A DNA stretch of 64,000 nucleotides from Leptospira perolatii (GTDB taxonomy: Bacteria > Spirochaetota > Leptospiria > Leptospirales > Leptospiraceae), in the NCBI RefSeq assembly GCF_002811875.1, contig NZ_NPDZ01000004.1, forward strand, positions 248,001 to 312,000, given 5' to 3'. Positions 1-8,821 of this stretch are shown piece by piece. The notes under the pieces were generated by a model. The model searched no databases. It was not told the DNA's origin and saw nothing but the letters and a program-made list of their open reading frames with translations. The first letter of the stretch is position 1; each line of letters opens with the position of its first letter. Position numbers and translations under genes: made by a program.

Positions 1-1235
1 GATCTTCTCTGCAAGAGCTTCTCTTTATTCCTGGAGATGATTTCTTTTAGTTCACGAGGTTCTAAACCTTTTTTACGTGCGAAGTTCAAGCGGAATGATT
101 CATTCAAAATATTATGATTCTCGAAATTACCCTTTTCGGATACGTTCCAGAATTCTTCTAATAAATCGGCATCCGGACCGCATATCTCCCGAAATTCCTT
201 TCTACTCCAAACGTAGAATTTGCCCTCTTCTCCCTCAGAATCAGCGTCCTCGGCGCTCGCGATTCCGCCACCGGGCAAGCGCATATCTCGATTCAAATAA
301 TCTAAAATATCGTATACCGCTTCTTTATAGAATTCGTTCCCCGTACTCTGATAACACTCAACGAGTGCTTCCATATATAAGGAATTATCGTAGAGCATTT
401 TTTCAAAATGCGGAACAAGCCAATAATGATCCGTAGAATAACGGCTCAAGCCACCTCCTACTTGGTCGTAGATTCCTCCTTTTTTCATGGAAGTAAGAGT
501 TTCTTCCACCATTTCCAAAGCTCGGTGTTCTCCGGTAGATTTATAGTACCTTAGCAAAAAGGAAAGCCCCATGCTCGGAGGAAATTTGTTCGTAAGATTG
601 GTCTTAAATCCGGCGTAATCCTGGTCATAAAATCTTTCAAACATTCGAAATGCTTCATTAAATGCTTCTACTTTTGGCAAATCAGTTTCAGAAGACGCCG
701 AACTTGCCTTTGATTCCTCGGATTCTTTAAGATAAGCGGCAAGTTCCGAAGAGGCAGTAATAATCTCCTCGCGTTTTTCTTTCCAAAGTTCATGCAAAAT
801 TTTTAATACTTCTTTAAAGCTTTTTCTCCCATATTTTGGAACAGGTGGGAAATAAGTTCCGCCAGTAATCGGCTTTCCTTCAGGAGTTAAAAACATATTC
901 AAGGGCCAACCACCTTGCTGGTCCATTGCTTGCAGTGCGTCCATGTAAATTCTGTCCACATCCGGCCTTTCTTCTCGGTCCACTTTTATCGAAATAAAAT
1001 ATTGATTCAGAATTTCAGCGGTCTCTTTGTCTTCAAAAGATTCATGCTCCATCACATGACACCAGTGGCAGGTCGCATAACCGATGGAAAGGAAGACTAA
1101 CTTATCTTCTTCATTTGCTTTTTTGAATGCTTCCTTTGACCAAGGAAACCAGTCCACTGGATTGTAGGCATGCTGAAGTAGATAAGGACTCTTTTCAGAC
1201 ACGAGTCGGTTTGGTTTCTTTTCTTCTGATTCCAT
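1..1235 (-). CDS. DUF255 / YyaL-type thioredoxin-fold protein (3' end outside window)
   Basis: The gene reads from an ATG at 1235 down past the window edge, giving about 411 codons of a family usually near 680-700 residues. The N-terminus has the family hallmark: [18 protein letters not shown], then a thioredoxin-like segment with [16 protein letters not shown], where CHWC replaces the usual CxxC. Further motifs include [15 protein letters not shown] and [17 protein letters not shown]. The later part belongs to the alpha/alpha toroid (glycosidase-like) domain. The family (SPATA20/YyaL) is widespread but its biochemical role is unsettled; a redox or sugar-related function is usual speculation. 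It diverges from the TolC gene at 1329. No frameshift is seen in the visible part. Identity as DUF255 is firm, function is not. Confidence 0.93.
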   Translation of the reverse strand, partial: MESEEKKPNRLVSEKSPYLLQHAYNPVDWFPWSKEAFKKANEEDKLVFLSIGYATCHWCHVMEHESFEDKETAEILNQYFISIKVDREERPDVDRIYMDALQAMDQQGGWPLNMFLTPEGKPITGGTYFPPVPKYGRKSFKEVLKILHELWKEKREEIITASSELAAYLKESEESKASSASSETDLPKVEAFNEAFRMFERFYDQDYAGFKTNLTNKFPPSMGLSFLLRYYKSTGEHRALEMVEETLTSMKKGGIYDQVGGGLSRYSTDHYWLVPHFEKMLYDNSLYMEALVECYQSTGNEFYKEAVYDILDYLNRDMRLPGGGIASAEDADSEGEEGKFYVWSRKEFREICGPDADLLEEFWNVSEKGNFENHNILNESFRLNFARKKGLEPRELKEIISRNKEKLLQRR

Positions 1236-1328
1236 TTTTTTACGATAGTTTAATGTTTGTGTACATATTTTTCGATTTGGCAAATTCTTCCAAATTTAAA
1301 ACCTTGCTCCAAGGAAGAACAAGTACTC

Positions 1329-2948
1329 ATGCAACGCATTCAGTCGGTTATTCGGAAATATTCTCTGATCCACTTCCTAGTCGGAAACATTTTGATTACA
1401 CTTCCGATGTTCTCTCAAGAAAATCAATCCACCGACCAAAGTCAAACAAAGGTTTTACATCTCAGCTTAAAAGAAGCTGTAAATTATGTCCTTGAGAATA
1501 ATATTACTGTAAAGAATGCCAAGATGGAATTCGTAAAATCCGATTCTGGTGAGCTGAAAAACGAATCCCAATATGCATGGACAATGGTCGGTTCGTTTTC
1601 CACAGTAAGAACGAATTTGCCATTCAACCGAAACAACGTACTAAGTGGTACTAAGATTTCTAACGATAGGATCGCTGTTGGAGTCCAAAAGCAGTTTCAG
1701 ACCCAAACCTATTTTAGTTTGGAAGCGAGCACGATCCGATTCGACTCGAACGCATTTGAAACCGCTACGAACAACACTCTCGGAGCCTTCGGAAAAGTAC
1801 TCGCGGCTCCCCCTCAGTACACTGGCGCCCTGTCTTTAACTTTGAGCCAAGAACTCCTGAAATACAGCTTTGGACGCACTGAGAAGGAGCGTCAGAAGAT
1901 TCTAAAACAGAATACCGTGATTAAACGGGACGAATTAATCTATATACTCTCGCAATTAGTAGTTAAAACCCTAGTAGATTACTGGACTCTGAGCGTGTAC
2001 GATTCTCAGGTAGAAACCTTTGAGAAACTTGAGAAAAACACTCGGAACATTCGGGACCTGACGATCCGAAAGAGGAACCTAGGACTCTCTGAAGCATTCG
2101 AAGTCAATCAGTGGAATTCCGCACTGACACAAACTCAGAATAACCTGGAAAGGGCAAAATTAGCCAGAAGAGAGGCGGAGAGAAATCTGGTTCGTGTATT
2201 AAATGCGGATCCTTCCTCTCAGGTGGCAGGTATTACAGACTTGTCCGAGCATGTCCCCAAAGACATTAATCTCGAAAAAGATTATGAATACGCCCTGACC
2301 CATCGCATCGATCTTCGTAACCTGCAAAGACAAAGGGAAGTCGCCGGGACCGAACTAAAGGTGAAGGAAGACGAAGATATGCCTTCCTTGAAAATCACAG
2401 GCACTTACTCAAGTCGGGGCCAGACCTTTCTGAACCCCCAATCAAACTTTATAGATCCGGAAAAAGGAATTCAGTCCTTTAAATATCCAGAGATGAGCGC
2501 AGGATTCCAGCTTTCTTATCCGCTCTTTGACACTGGCATCAAAACGGATATCAGGGATTCCAAAATCAAAGTGGATGTACTTGCGAAGCAAGAAGAAGAG
2601 CTGAAAGTTCAGATCAAAGAAGAGTTAGGAAACCGTTACGAATCCATCATGGCGGGCTCCGAACTATTAGATGCGGCTAAGAGACGTAGAGACGAGGCGG
2701 AAAAATTCTATCGAGGAATCCAACAAAGATTCAACCAAGGTAGATTTACTGCGGTGCTAGTAAAATCTGCCTTGGACAATTTGATACAATCCGAACTGCT
2801 GGTTGCTCAGGCAAAGATCAACTTTAACGTAGATTTAATTCGCTATGACTTAGCAAAGAATTACGTATTCGAAAAATTCGGAGTGGATGTCCAACAGATC
2901 ATCCATGAACTCAGTAAGTATTCTCCCGAACCTAGTACTAAGCCTTAG
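1329..2948 (+). CDS. TolC-family outer membrane efflux protein
   Basis: This is an outer membrane channel protein of the TolC/OEP family, about 539 residues from the preferred start. The open frame extends to a GTG/ATG further upstream (1257), but the ATG at 1329 is followed by a basic then hydrophobic stretch (RIQSVIRKYSLIHFLVGNILITLPMF) that looks like a signal peptide and has AAGGAAG about 12 nt before it. The mature part shows long heptad-like helices typical of the periplasmic barrel, including LSLKEAVNYVLENN at the start and a repeat of this arrangement in the second half. No adaptor or inner membrane pump lies next to it, so its partner must be elsewhere. Its stop overlaps the end of the convergent peroxidase gene by 11 nt. 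Confidence 0.9.
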   Translation: MQRIQSVIRKYSLIHFLVGNILITLPMFSQENQSTDQSQTKVLHLSLKEAVNYVLENNITVKNAKMEFVKSDSGELKNESQYAWTMVGSFSTVRTNLPFNRNNVLSGTKISNDRIAVGVQKQFQTQTYFSLEASTIRFDSNAFETATNNTLGAFGKVLAAPPQYTGALSLTLSQELLKYSFGRTEKERQKILKQNTVIKRDELIYILSQLVVKTLVDYWTLSVYDSQVETFEKLEKNTRNIRDLTIRKRNLGLSEAFEVNQWNSALTQTQNNLERAKLARREAERNLVRVLNADPSSQVAGITDLSEHVPKDINLEKDYEYALTHRIDLRNLQRQREVAGTELKVKEDEDMPSLKITGTYSSRGQTFLNPQSNFIDPEKGIQSFKYPEMSAGFQLSYPLFDTGIKTDIRDSKIKVDVLAKQEEELKVQIKEELGNRYESIMAGSELLDAAKRRRDEAEKFYRGIQQRFNQGRFTAVLVKSALDNLIQSELLVAQAKINFNVDLIRYDLAKNYVFEKFGVDVQQIIHELSKYSPEPSTKP

Positions 2949-3894
2949 GAATCTCCGGAATTTCTAGCTGGATCGTCTCGCCTTCCAAGGCTCTCAAGAA
3001 TTCGATCAGATCTTTCTTTTCTTCTTCGGATAATATCGAAGGCTTTAAAAGAGGATCCTTTGTCGCACCCGCTTGACCCCCTCTAGTAAAGTGATCCACT
3101 GCTTCTTCGATCGAAGTAAATTCACCATTGTGCATAAAAGCTTTTTTGCGGGTTACATCCCTCAACGTAGGAGTTCTCATCTTATCCGAAACACCCGAAA
3201 GCCCGATAGCGTGCGGTTTAGAATCCGAAAAATTCGGCCCTTTATGGCATTGTACGCATTTTGCTTTGTTTTGAAAAACTTCCCAGCCTCGTTTTTGCGC
3301 ATCCGTTAGCGCATTAGAATCACCCATGACAAAGCGATCAAATCTGGAGTTCTTGCTGACAATAGTCCTTTCGAATGCAGATAGAGCTAAAACGATTCTT
3401 TCTGTAGTTACTTCCTCAGATCCGAATGCTTTTTTAAAAAGCTCCCGGTACTTCGGAATCGCAGATAGTCTTTGTAACACTACGGATTCGTTCTTGAGCA
3501 TGATCTCTGAGTGCAATCGATCCTTTACGATATCCTCTAGATCTTTTGCATGAGGGTCCTGAAATACATCCTTGTACAAAGCTACGTTTGTGAGTTTGGG
3601 AGAAATTTGATTATGAATCTTGTTTCTAGGAGTTCCTACATTTAGATTCTGTAACTCAGAATTATGGCAAGAAGCGCAACTAGTATCTTGCTTTAAGGAG
3701 AGCCTAGGATCAAAGTATAAGTACTTTCCTAGTTCTATTTTATCCGGATTGTAAGGATTGGAACTCGGATGAATTACGTTTTTCACAACGAACTTCTCCA
3801 ATTCCGGAATTGGTCGCGGCTCCGGCTTACAGTAGTTCAACGAACCAAGCCAGAGAAGTAGGGAAAATGCGAAACTTGCATATTTCATATTCAT
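2938..3894 (-). CDS. Di-haem cytochrome c peroxidase (MauG/CcpA family), probable lipoprotein
   Basis: The product (318 residues) reduces H2O2 in the periplasm with electrons from c-type cytochromes. Two c-haem sites are visible: CASCH at 73-77 and CVQCH at 213-217. The family segment FMHNGEFTSIEEAV at 253-266 carries the candidate axial Met. The N-terminus MKYASFAFSLLLWLGSLNYC is a lipoprotein-type signal with Cys22 as lipidation site. AAAGGG directly precedes the first ATG, so the second ATG (3888, M3) has better ribosome-binding spacing. A perfect 7-1-7 palindrome sits 47 nt upstream (see 3941-3955), suggesting peroxide control. In Leptospira interrogans a cytochrome c peroxidase is known to be PerR-repressed. 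Haem attachment would depend on the ccm genes at 15-18 kb. Confidence 0.92.
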   Translation of the reverse strand: MNMKYASFAFSLLLWLGSLNYCKPEPRPIPELEKFVVKNVIHPSSNPYNPDKIELGKYLYFDPRLSLKQDTSCASCHNSELQNLNVGTPRNKIHNQISPKLTNVALYKDVFQDPHAKDLEDIVKDRLHSEIMLKNESVVLQRLSAIPKYRELFKKAFGSEEVTTERIVLALSAFERTIVSKNSRFDRFVMGDSNALTDAQKRGWEVFQNKAKCVQCHKGPNFSDSKPHAIGLSGVSDKMRTPTLRDVTRKKAFMHNGEFTSIEEAVDHFTRGGQAGATKDPLLKPSILSEEEKKDLIEFLRALEGETIQLEIPEIPKA

Positions 3895-3940
3895 GCCCTT
3901 TCACTAGAATTTCCTTCCAGCATTTGAAGTCAACCGGCAA

Positions 3941-3955
3941 TTAGAACAGTTCTAA
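3941..3955. promoter_or_regulatory. Fur/PerR-like 7-1-7 palindrome upstream of cytochrome c peroxidase
   Basis: TTAGAAC-A-GTTCTAA is a perfect 7 bp inverted repeat around one base, the geometry of Fur-family boxes (PerR consensus TTATAAT-N-ATTATAA). It lies 47 nt before the peroxidase ATG, where it would overlap the promoter. That the palindrome exists is direct; the regulator is inferred. Confidence 0.5.
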
Positions 3956-4049
3956 GACCAAAGCTTTGTAAGAACCTTTCTTCGACGGAACAGCGACAAG
4001 GTGCCAAAATCAATCTTCGAAGATTTCGCTTAATAATTTGATCCTGCTT

Positions 4050-4077
4050 TGTCACAAACTCTTATCCCCGGAGCGTC
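4050..4077 (+). promoter_or_regulatory. ECF41-type promoter of the oxidoreductase-sigma operon
   Basis: TGTCACA at 4050-4056 and CGTC at 4074-4077 are separated by 17 nt. They match the known ECF41 promoter (TGTCACA about 16 nt before CGTC) that drives genes next to ECF41 sigma factors. The predicted start point leaves a leader of about 20 nt containing AAGGGAGGAAA before the ATG at 4105. The sigma factor encoded at 5298 belongs to ECF41, so autoregulation is likely. Confidence 0.75.
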
Positions 4078-4104
4078 TTTCCTGTATCAGAAGGGAGGAA
4101 ACCC

Positions 4105-5292
4105 ATGGAAAAAAAATCAGTCTTAATAGCAGGAGCTGGATACGCGGGAATCGCAGCAGCAAATCGTTTGGCAAGAAAAGGATTGTCGATTGAAATTACG
4201 ATGGTGACTGACAAATCTGAATTTCAAGAAAAAATCAGAAATCACCAAGTTCTGGCGGGCACGAAACAAAAAACTTATTCAGTCAGAGAACTACTTCATA
4301 AAAGTGTAAAATTGCAAATCGCTAGAATCCAAGAAATATTACCGAGCCAAAACCAACTTCTGCTCGAGAACGGAGAAAGAGTCCGCTTTGACTATCTAGC
4401 TTACACCCTCGGAATGGCAGGCCCCCAAAAAGACAGTTTGACTCCAGACTACGCGAGCGTAGCAGGCGAAGCCGACTGCCAACGAGTGAGAGAATATTTG
4501 GTGAAGAATCCGAATGCAAAAATCACAATCATCGGCGCCGGACTAACTGGAATAGAATCCACCACGGAGCTCGCTGCGACCTATCCAGGCTTAGAAATCA
4601 CCTTGGTCGATAAGGGAAGCATTGGAAAAATCTTCAGCCAAGAAGGCGCAAAATATACAAAAGATGTAATATTAAGACGGGGGACAAAGCTTCTGGAGAA
4701 TACCAAAATCGTCTCTTTTTCCAAGAACCAAGTCAAAACCGAGAAAGGACAAATCATCTCACACGATATCTGCCTACTTTCCAACGGATTTTATGCATCC
4801 AACATCGCAAAAAAATCGTCCCTACCTACAAATGAGATCGGACAACTCTATGTGAACGAATTTTTGGAAGTAAGAAGTGGTGGAAATATCTTAGGAGCAG
4901 GCGATTGTATCAGACCGATGGGAGGACAGTACAATCATGTTAGAATGTCGTGTGCTGCCGCGATTCCGATGGGAGCCTATCTTTCCGAAAGGCTGACTTA
5001 CTTGCTAGGCGGAAAATCTAAAATCGGAAGTAGACCTTTTTCACTGGGATTCGTAATGTTCTGTGTTAGCCTAGGAAGGGAGGAAGGGATCATCCAATCC
5101 GTTTACCGAGACGATACTCCCAAAAAAGCTTTCCGAAAAGGAAGGCCTGCGGCATTCATTAAGGAATTGGTCTGCAAGTTTGCGCTAAATAGCCTCAGAC
5201 TCGAAAAGAAAATCGACTTCTATCAATGGCCTTCGTTTGTTCCTGTAGATACTGAACTGGAATTAACTGGGGCAGAGATTGCGCAGAGGTAA
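4105..5292 (+). CDS. NAD(P)/FAD-dependent oxidoreductase (NDH-2-like), ECF41 partner
   Basis: A 395-residue flavoprotein of the pyridine nucleotide-disulphide oxidoreductase/type II NADH dehydrogenase superfamily. The FAD Rossmann motif GAGYAGIAAANRL is at about residues 10-22. A second dinucleotide motif, IIGAGLTGIESTTEL, is near 140-155, and the FAD-contact segment GAGDCIRPMGG near 270. It has a very strong ribosome-binding site (AAGGGAGGAAA). It is followed after 5 nt by the ECF41 sigma factor. ECF41 factors are typically paired with a carboxymuconolactone decarboxylase, an oxidoreductase or an epimerase, and this gene fills that slot. Its substrate cannot be read from the sequence; quinone reduction is possible but unproven, and no C-terminal membrane helix is obvious. 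Confidence 0.88.
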   Translation: MEKKSVLIAGAGYAGIAAANRLARKGLSIEITMVTDKSEFQEKIRNHQVLAGTKQKTYSVRELLHKSVKLQIARIQEILPSQNQLLLENGERVRFDYLAYTLGMAGPQKDSLTPDYASVAGEADCQRVREYLVKNPNAKITIIGAGLTGIESTTELAATYPGLEITLVDKGSIGKIFSQEGAKYTKDVILRRGTKLLENTKIVSFSKNQVKTEKGQIISHDICLLSNGFYASNIAKKSSLPTNEIGQLYVNEFLEVRSGGNILGAGDCIRPMGGQYNHVRMSCAAAIPMGAYLSERLTYLLGGKSKIGSRPFSLGFVMFCVSLGREEGIIQSVYRDDTPKKAFRKGRPAAFIKELVCKFALNSLRLEKKIDFYQWPSFVPVDTELELTGAEIAQR

Positions 5293-5297
5293 AAAGT

Positions 5298-6287
5298 TTG
5301 GATAGGCTCGGAGAATTCTTAAATTATAAGAATCTAATATTTGGAATCGCTTATAGAATGACCGGAAGTTTTTCGGACGCTGAAGACATCGTCCAAGAAT
5401 CCTATCTGCGTTGGGAGCGTTCCAAAGAACAAGAAATCAAATCCGCTAAAGCTTTTCTGTCTACGATTGCAGCAAGGCTCTCTTTGGACAGTCTTCGCAA
5501 GGCGCAAAGAAAAAGAGAAACCTATATCGGCCCTTGGCTTCCCGAGCCCTTGCCTCCTCAGGACGAAAGCGAACCGGATCTTGAAACTCTAGACCTGGCC
5601 TTTTTGCATTTGCTGGAAAAGCTCAATCCGATCGAGAGGGCTGTTTTTTTGCTCAGAGAATCCTTCGGAATGGAGTACGGGAGCATTGCAAAGGCGATAG
5701 GAAAAACTCCAGATAATTGCAGGCAAATTTTGAAGAGAGCAAAGGTCTCACTGAAATCCGAATCTAGAAAATTCGATGCAGACTTAGAAACCAAGAGAAC
5801 TCTTGTTCGAAAATTCATACTCGCTTCTTCTAAGGATCAACCAGAGCTTCTTTTGTCTTACCTAAAGGAAGATATCGTGGTTTGGTCAGATGGAGGAGGA
5901 AAAGTGCACGCAGCCAGAATTCCAATTCTAGGAAAAGAAAGAGTAGCTTCGTTTCTACTTCGGGTTCGTAAGAATCGGTCATTCCTTAAGGGACTGGAGT
6001 TTTATTTTGCCGAGAACAATGGAAACCAGAGCATCATCGCGTATTCAGAGAATCAGCCTGTATTTATGCAGCATTATCTCTTTGATGGAGAAGGAATTTC
6101 TAGGATCTACTCCTTGGTAAATCCGGACAAGTTATGCGCTTATTCGGACAAGGAAGGACTCTTAGCATCTGGAAAACTGATTCCATTGGAACTATTTCTG
6201 CTCTTTCCAAAGACAGCGTTTGGAAAGGCTGTAGTTCCTTCCTGGACCAAACCAGTGCTTTCACTGGTTCGTTGGGTATTTCGTTAG
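5298..6287 (+). CDS. ECF41-family RNA polymerase sigma factor with SnoaL-like C-terminal domain
   Basis: A 329-residue alternative sigma factor. Region 2 (residues about 5-75) includes FSDAEDIVQESYLRW; region 4 (about 100-150) includes LNPIERAVFLLRESFGMEYGSIA. Three signatures define the ECF41 group: WLPEP in the linker (80-84), DGGGK in the C-terminal domain, and NPDKL near the end. The SnoaL/NTF2-like extension (about 160-290) replaces a separate anti-sigma factor in this group. The start is a TTG with AGAGGT overlapping the upstream stop, so translation is coupled to the oxidoreductase. An ECF41 promoter upstream of that gene implies positive autoregulation. The inducing signal is unknown. 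Confidence 0.93.
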   Translation: MDRLGEFLNYKNLIFGIAYRMTGSFSDAEDIVQESYLRWERSKEQEIKSAKAFLSTIAARLSLDSLRKAQRKRETYIGPWLPEPLPPQDESEPDLETLDLAFLHLLEKLNPIERAVFLLRESFGMEYGSIAKAIGKTPDNCRQILKRAKVSLKSESRKFDADLETKRTLVRKFILASSKDQPELLLSYLKEDIVVWSDGGGKVHAARIPILGKERVASFLLRVRKNRSFLKGLEFYFAENNGNQSIIAYSENQPVFMQHYLFDGEGISRIYSLVNPDKLCAYSDKEGLLASGKLIPLELFLLFPKTAFGKAVVPSWTKPVLSLVRWVFR

Positions 6288-6450
6288 AATCGAATAAACG
6301 ACCGTTCACTAAAGAATATAAATTTCAAAAATCTGAAGTCTTGGAAAAGTAAATCCGGGATATATATAGTTTCTCATTTTTTCAAAAATCTTCGTAAGCC
6401 GGTTAGACATATTCCCGTCCAATAACAGCATACGGTGGGGAAAAAAACAG

Positions 6451-6675
6451 GTGAATACGCAGGTCAAAAAAAGTTTTAAAAGAAAGACACAGTTTAAAAG
6501 AGAAGCATTAGTAAACGAATTACTCGCACAAGTTTCCGAAGATATGCGACAGACCCTATTTTTTAAAGTACTGAACCCGCTCTATAACGGACCTTATATT
6601 TCCAACAAAGTTGCTTCAGAAGCAGCAGAGTATTTGGAAGGAAACTTGTCCATCGCCAACACGCAAAACAAATAA
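6451..6675 (+). CDS. Small basic hypothetical protein (74 aa)
   Basis: GTG start preceded by GGTGGGG at a good distance, and followed closely by a strong terminator, which together support a real small gene. The N-terminus is lysine/arginine rich (KKSFKRKTQFKREALV) and the rest looks helical (EDMRQTLFFKVLNPLYNG, then ASEAAEYLEG). There is no signal peptide or membrane segment. I do not recognise the family. The basic first 25 residues could bind nucleic acid, but this is only a guess. It is followed by the convergent lipoprotein gene. Confidence 0.6.
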   Translation: MNTQVKKSFKRKTQFKREALVNELLAQVSEDMRQTLFFKVLNPLYNGPYISNKVASEAAEYLEGNLSIANTQNK

Positions 6676-6685
6676 GAGTACAAAA

Positions 6686-6712
6686 AAAGAGGGACCTTGA
6701 AAGTCCCTCTTT
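6686..6712. terminator. Bidirectional intrinsic terminator
   Basis: A 10 bp perfect stem, AAAGAGGGAC / GTCCCTCTTT, closes a 7 nt loop. An A-run precedes it, giving a T-run for the minus strand. It sits between the convergent small protein (6451-6675) and lipoprotein (6739-7254) genes and can serve both. Confidence 0.8.
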
Positions 6713-6738
6713 CCTACAACTGCGACGCAAATAGCGAT

Positions 6739-7254
6739 TTATTTGCCGAGACTATCGATCTCTTTTTGCAATTTATTTTCTTCTAATGGAAAGCCATTCG
6801 CAGATGCGAAAGCAGTTTGTACCTTCTTGAAGTTTTCGTCGTAACCTTTTTCTTCTTCGCCGATTTCTTTTGCGATCACGTTCAATCTAGCTACGTCAGC
6901 TTGAGTGATACTTGCGCCTTTCTTTAAGAGCTCAATCATTTCTTTGAATGCGTTATTGCCTGATTTCTCGTAGAACACGAATAATTCGATCGCAGCTTTC
7001 TTTAGGCCGTAATCGTCTTTGTCATAAGTAAGCTTCTCTAATGCTTCTTTAGACTTGGAGCACTGGGCGACCATTTCTACACGCAAGCTCTCCGCCTTGT
7101 CTAAATCAGTTTGGAAATGCTTGGACATTTCGATCAAAATATTAAGTATCTTTCCCTGTTCTGCAACGATGGTATTATTATACGATTTCGCTGAGGGGGT
7201 ACATGAGGATACTAGGGCTAACAACGCCACAACGTATACCGCTCTTCGGAACAT
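6739..7254 (-). CDS. Helical lipoprotein of unknown function
   Basis: About 171 residues from the ATG at 7254. That start is chosen over an upstream ATG (7266) because GGAG lies 6 nt before it and the protein then begins with a clean lipoprotein signal, MFRRAVYVVALLALVSSC. The rest is charged and helical (KHFQTDLDKAESLRVEM, KKAAIELFVFYEKSG, EIGEEEKGYDENFKKVQ), resembling other small Leptospira surface or periplasmic helical-bundle lipoproteins. No catalytic motif is seen. It ends facing the bidirectional terminator. Confidence 0.8.
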   Translation of the reverse strand: MFRRAVYVVALLALVSSCTPSAKSYNNTIVAEQGKILNILIEMSKHFQTDLDKAESLRVEMVAQCSKSKEALEKLTYDKDDYGLKKAAIELFVFYEKSGNNAFKEMIELLKKGASITQADVARLNVIAKEIGEEEKGYDENFKKVQTAFASANGFPLEENKLQKEIDSLGK

Positions 7255-7402
7255 ATGAGACTCCACGATAAATTATTTCGGCGTGATGGCCGGACTGCAA
7301 GAGTAGACGATTCTGCCTATTTCACACAAGTGTTTTTCCTGGTCAAAATCCGGAACTTTGCTCAAGATTTTTCCGCAATCAGCCTGTACTTCTTACCCTT
7401 TC

Positions 7403-7434
7403 AAAAAAAAACGCCGGAGTGTAATCCCCGGCGT
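7403..7434 (-). terminator. Intrinsic terminator of the acyl-CoA dehydrogenase gene
   Basis: Read on the minus strand, ACGCCGG and CCGGCGT form the stem around a short loop, followed directly by nine T. It lies just beyond the stop of the acyl-CoA dehydrogenase at 7471. Confidence 0.85.
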
Positions 7435-7470
7435 CTCGGTGTCCCTTTCGGGCAAAAATCTGTTTTCTTC

Positions 7471-8631
7471 TTATTTTGCGGAAGCTGCTTCCCGGATCAC
7501 ATAAGCTGCGATCTCGTTCTTTTGGATTTGAGTCGTTCCCTCAAAGATACAAAGAATTTTGGCGTCGCGCATCAGTTTCTCGACCGGATATTCTTTTGTA
7601 TATCCGTAACCGCCGTAAATCTGAACCGCATCTAGAGCGCATTTCATTGCAGTCTCAGAGCAATATGCTTTTGCAATCGCAGAATACTTTGGTAAGCGAG
7701 GATCATCTGCATCTGACATACGCGCAGAAAGGTAACAGATCTGACGAGCAGTCTCGACTCCGATAGACATGTCAGCTAACATGTGCTGAACCGCTTGGAA
7801 GCTGGAGATTTTGGATCCGAATTGCTCGCGTTGGCGTGCATATTTAGAAGCGTGATCTAGTGCAGCTTGAGCGACACCTACTCCCATCGCCGCAACATAC
7901 GGACGAGAAGCGTTCAAAGTCTGGAGAGCGTAAATAAATCCTAGATTTTCTTTTCCGATCATGTTTTCTTCGGAAACCGCACAATCTTCAAAAATGATTT
8001 GGCGGGTGTCAGAAGCACGAATTCCGAGCTTATCTTCTTTTTTTCCTACGATCAGACCTGGTGTGTCGCGTTTTACATAAAAACAAGAAACTCCGCGGGT
8101 TCCTCTTCCTTTATCTGTATAAGCAAATACAGTATAGGCTCCTGCGCTTCCGCCACCGGTGATCCACTGCTTAGTTCCGTTGATCACCCACTTGTCGCCT
8201 TTTTTCACGGCTGTGGTGCTCATGCCCGGAACGTCGGATCCGGCGCCTGGCTCAGAAAGGCAGAAGGAAACTCCGTACTCGCCGTCTACAATCGGTTGCA
8301 GCCATTTCTTTTTTTGCTCGTGGCTAGCACCTTTCATGATTGGTAAAATTCCCAATCCAGTATAACCGAAACATAGGCTGATTCCCAAGCATCCTCTGGA
8401 AAGCTCTTCCGTCACTAAGCATTGCTCTATGGATCCTAAACCCCAACCACCGTATTCTTCCGGTATAGTTAAGCCGTTTACTCCGAGCTCCCTTCTCATT
8501 CTATTGATTAATTCTTCAGGGTGCTTATTCTCTTCGTCCCAGTGAATTGCTACTTCGTGGGTAATCTCCTTCTTTACGAAATTACGGATAGTATCCCTAA
8601 TTTCAATCTGCTGATCGGTGAGTTCCTGGTA
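7471..8631 (-). CDS. Acyl-CoA dehydrogenase
   Basis: FAD-dependent acyl-CoA dehydrogenase, 386 residues from the ATG at 8631. That ATG has AAGGGA at ideal spacing; the longer frame to a TTG at 8709 has no ribosome-binding site and would exceed the family length. Features: EEYGGWG, CLSEPGAGSD (FAD/substrate region), NGTKQWITGG, the signature QIYGGYGYTKEYPVEKLMRDAK, and FEGTTQIQKNEI, whose Glu is the catalytic base in short/medium-chain members. It acts in fatty-acid beta-oxidation, the main carbon route in Leptospira. Chain-length preference cannot be told. It is transcribed alone with its own terminator. A TetR-type palindrome lies upstream at 8799-8814. Confidence 0.95.
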   Translation of the reverse strand, partial: YQELTDQQIEIRDTIRNFVKKEITHEVAIHWDEENKHPEELINRMRRELGVNGLTIPEEYGGWGLGSIEQCLVTEELSRGCLGISLCFGYTGLGILPIMKGASHEQKKKWLQPIVDGEYGVSFCLSEPGAGSDVPGMSTTAVKKGDKWVINGTKQWITGGGSAGAYTVFAYTDKGRGTRGVSCFYVKRDTPGLIVGKKEDKLGIRASDTRQIIFEDCAVSEENMIGKENLGFIYALQTLNASRPYVAAMGVGVAQAALDHASKYARQREQFGSKISSFQAVQHMLADMSIGVETARQICYLSARMSDADDPRLPKYSAIAKAYCSETAMKCALDAVQIYGGYGYTKEYPVEKLMRDAKILCIFEGTTQIQKNEIAAYVIREAASAK

Positions 8632-8798
8632 CATTCGGTCCCTTCTTACGAGAGTTTCTAATCCTAATTTTTGAACACTATCGATTAGATCAACTAAAAC
8701 CTTAGACAATCACAGGGCGAAAAACGTTCTATGGGACAGAATTCGAAACTTTTTCTCAAATTTGCTTAAATTCGCCGATTCTAGCCAGTTAAAAAATA

Positions 8799-8814
8799 CA
8801 GAACGTTCGTTCTG
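8799..8814. promoter_or_regulatory. Candidate TetR-type operator, CAGAAC-GTTC-GTTCTG
   Basis: A 6 bp inverted repeat around GTTC lies between the CaiB-like gene stop and the acyl-CoA dehydrogenase, on the upstream side of the latter. A related half site, AACGTTCT, occurs near 8723-8730. Fatty-acid regulators of the TetR family bind sites of this shape. The assignment is inference; no regulator gene is adjacent. Confidence 0.35.
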
Positions 8815-8821
8815 CAAGCTA

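Noticed and set aside
6134..6352. 72-codon frame overlapping the end of the sigma factor gene
   Set aside because: It is an out-of-frame shadow of the ECF41 C-terminal coding region.
8632..8709. N-terminal extension of the acyl-CoA dehydrogenase to a TTG
   Set aside because: No ribosome-binding site at 8709, while the ATG at 8631 has AAGGGA and gives the usual family length.
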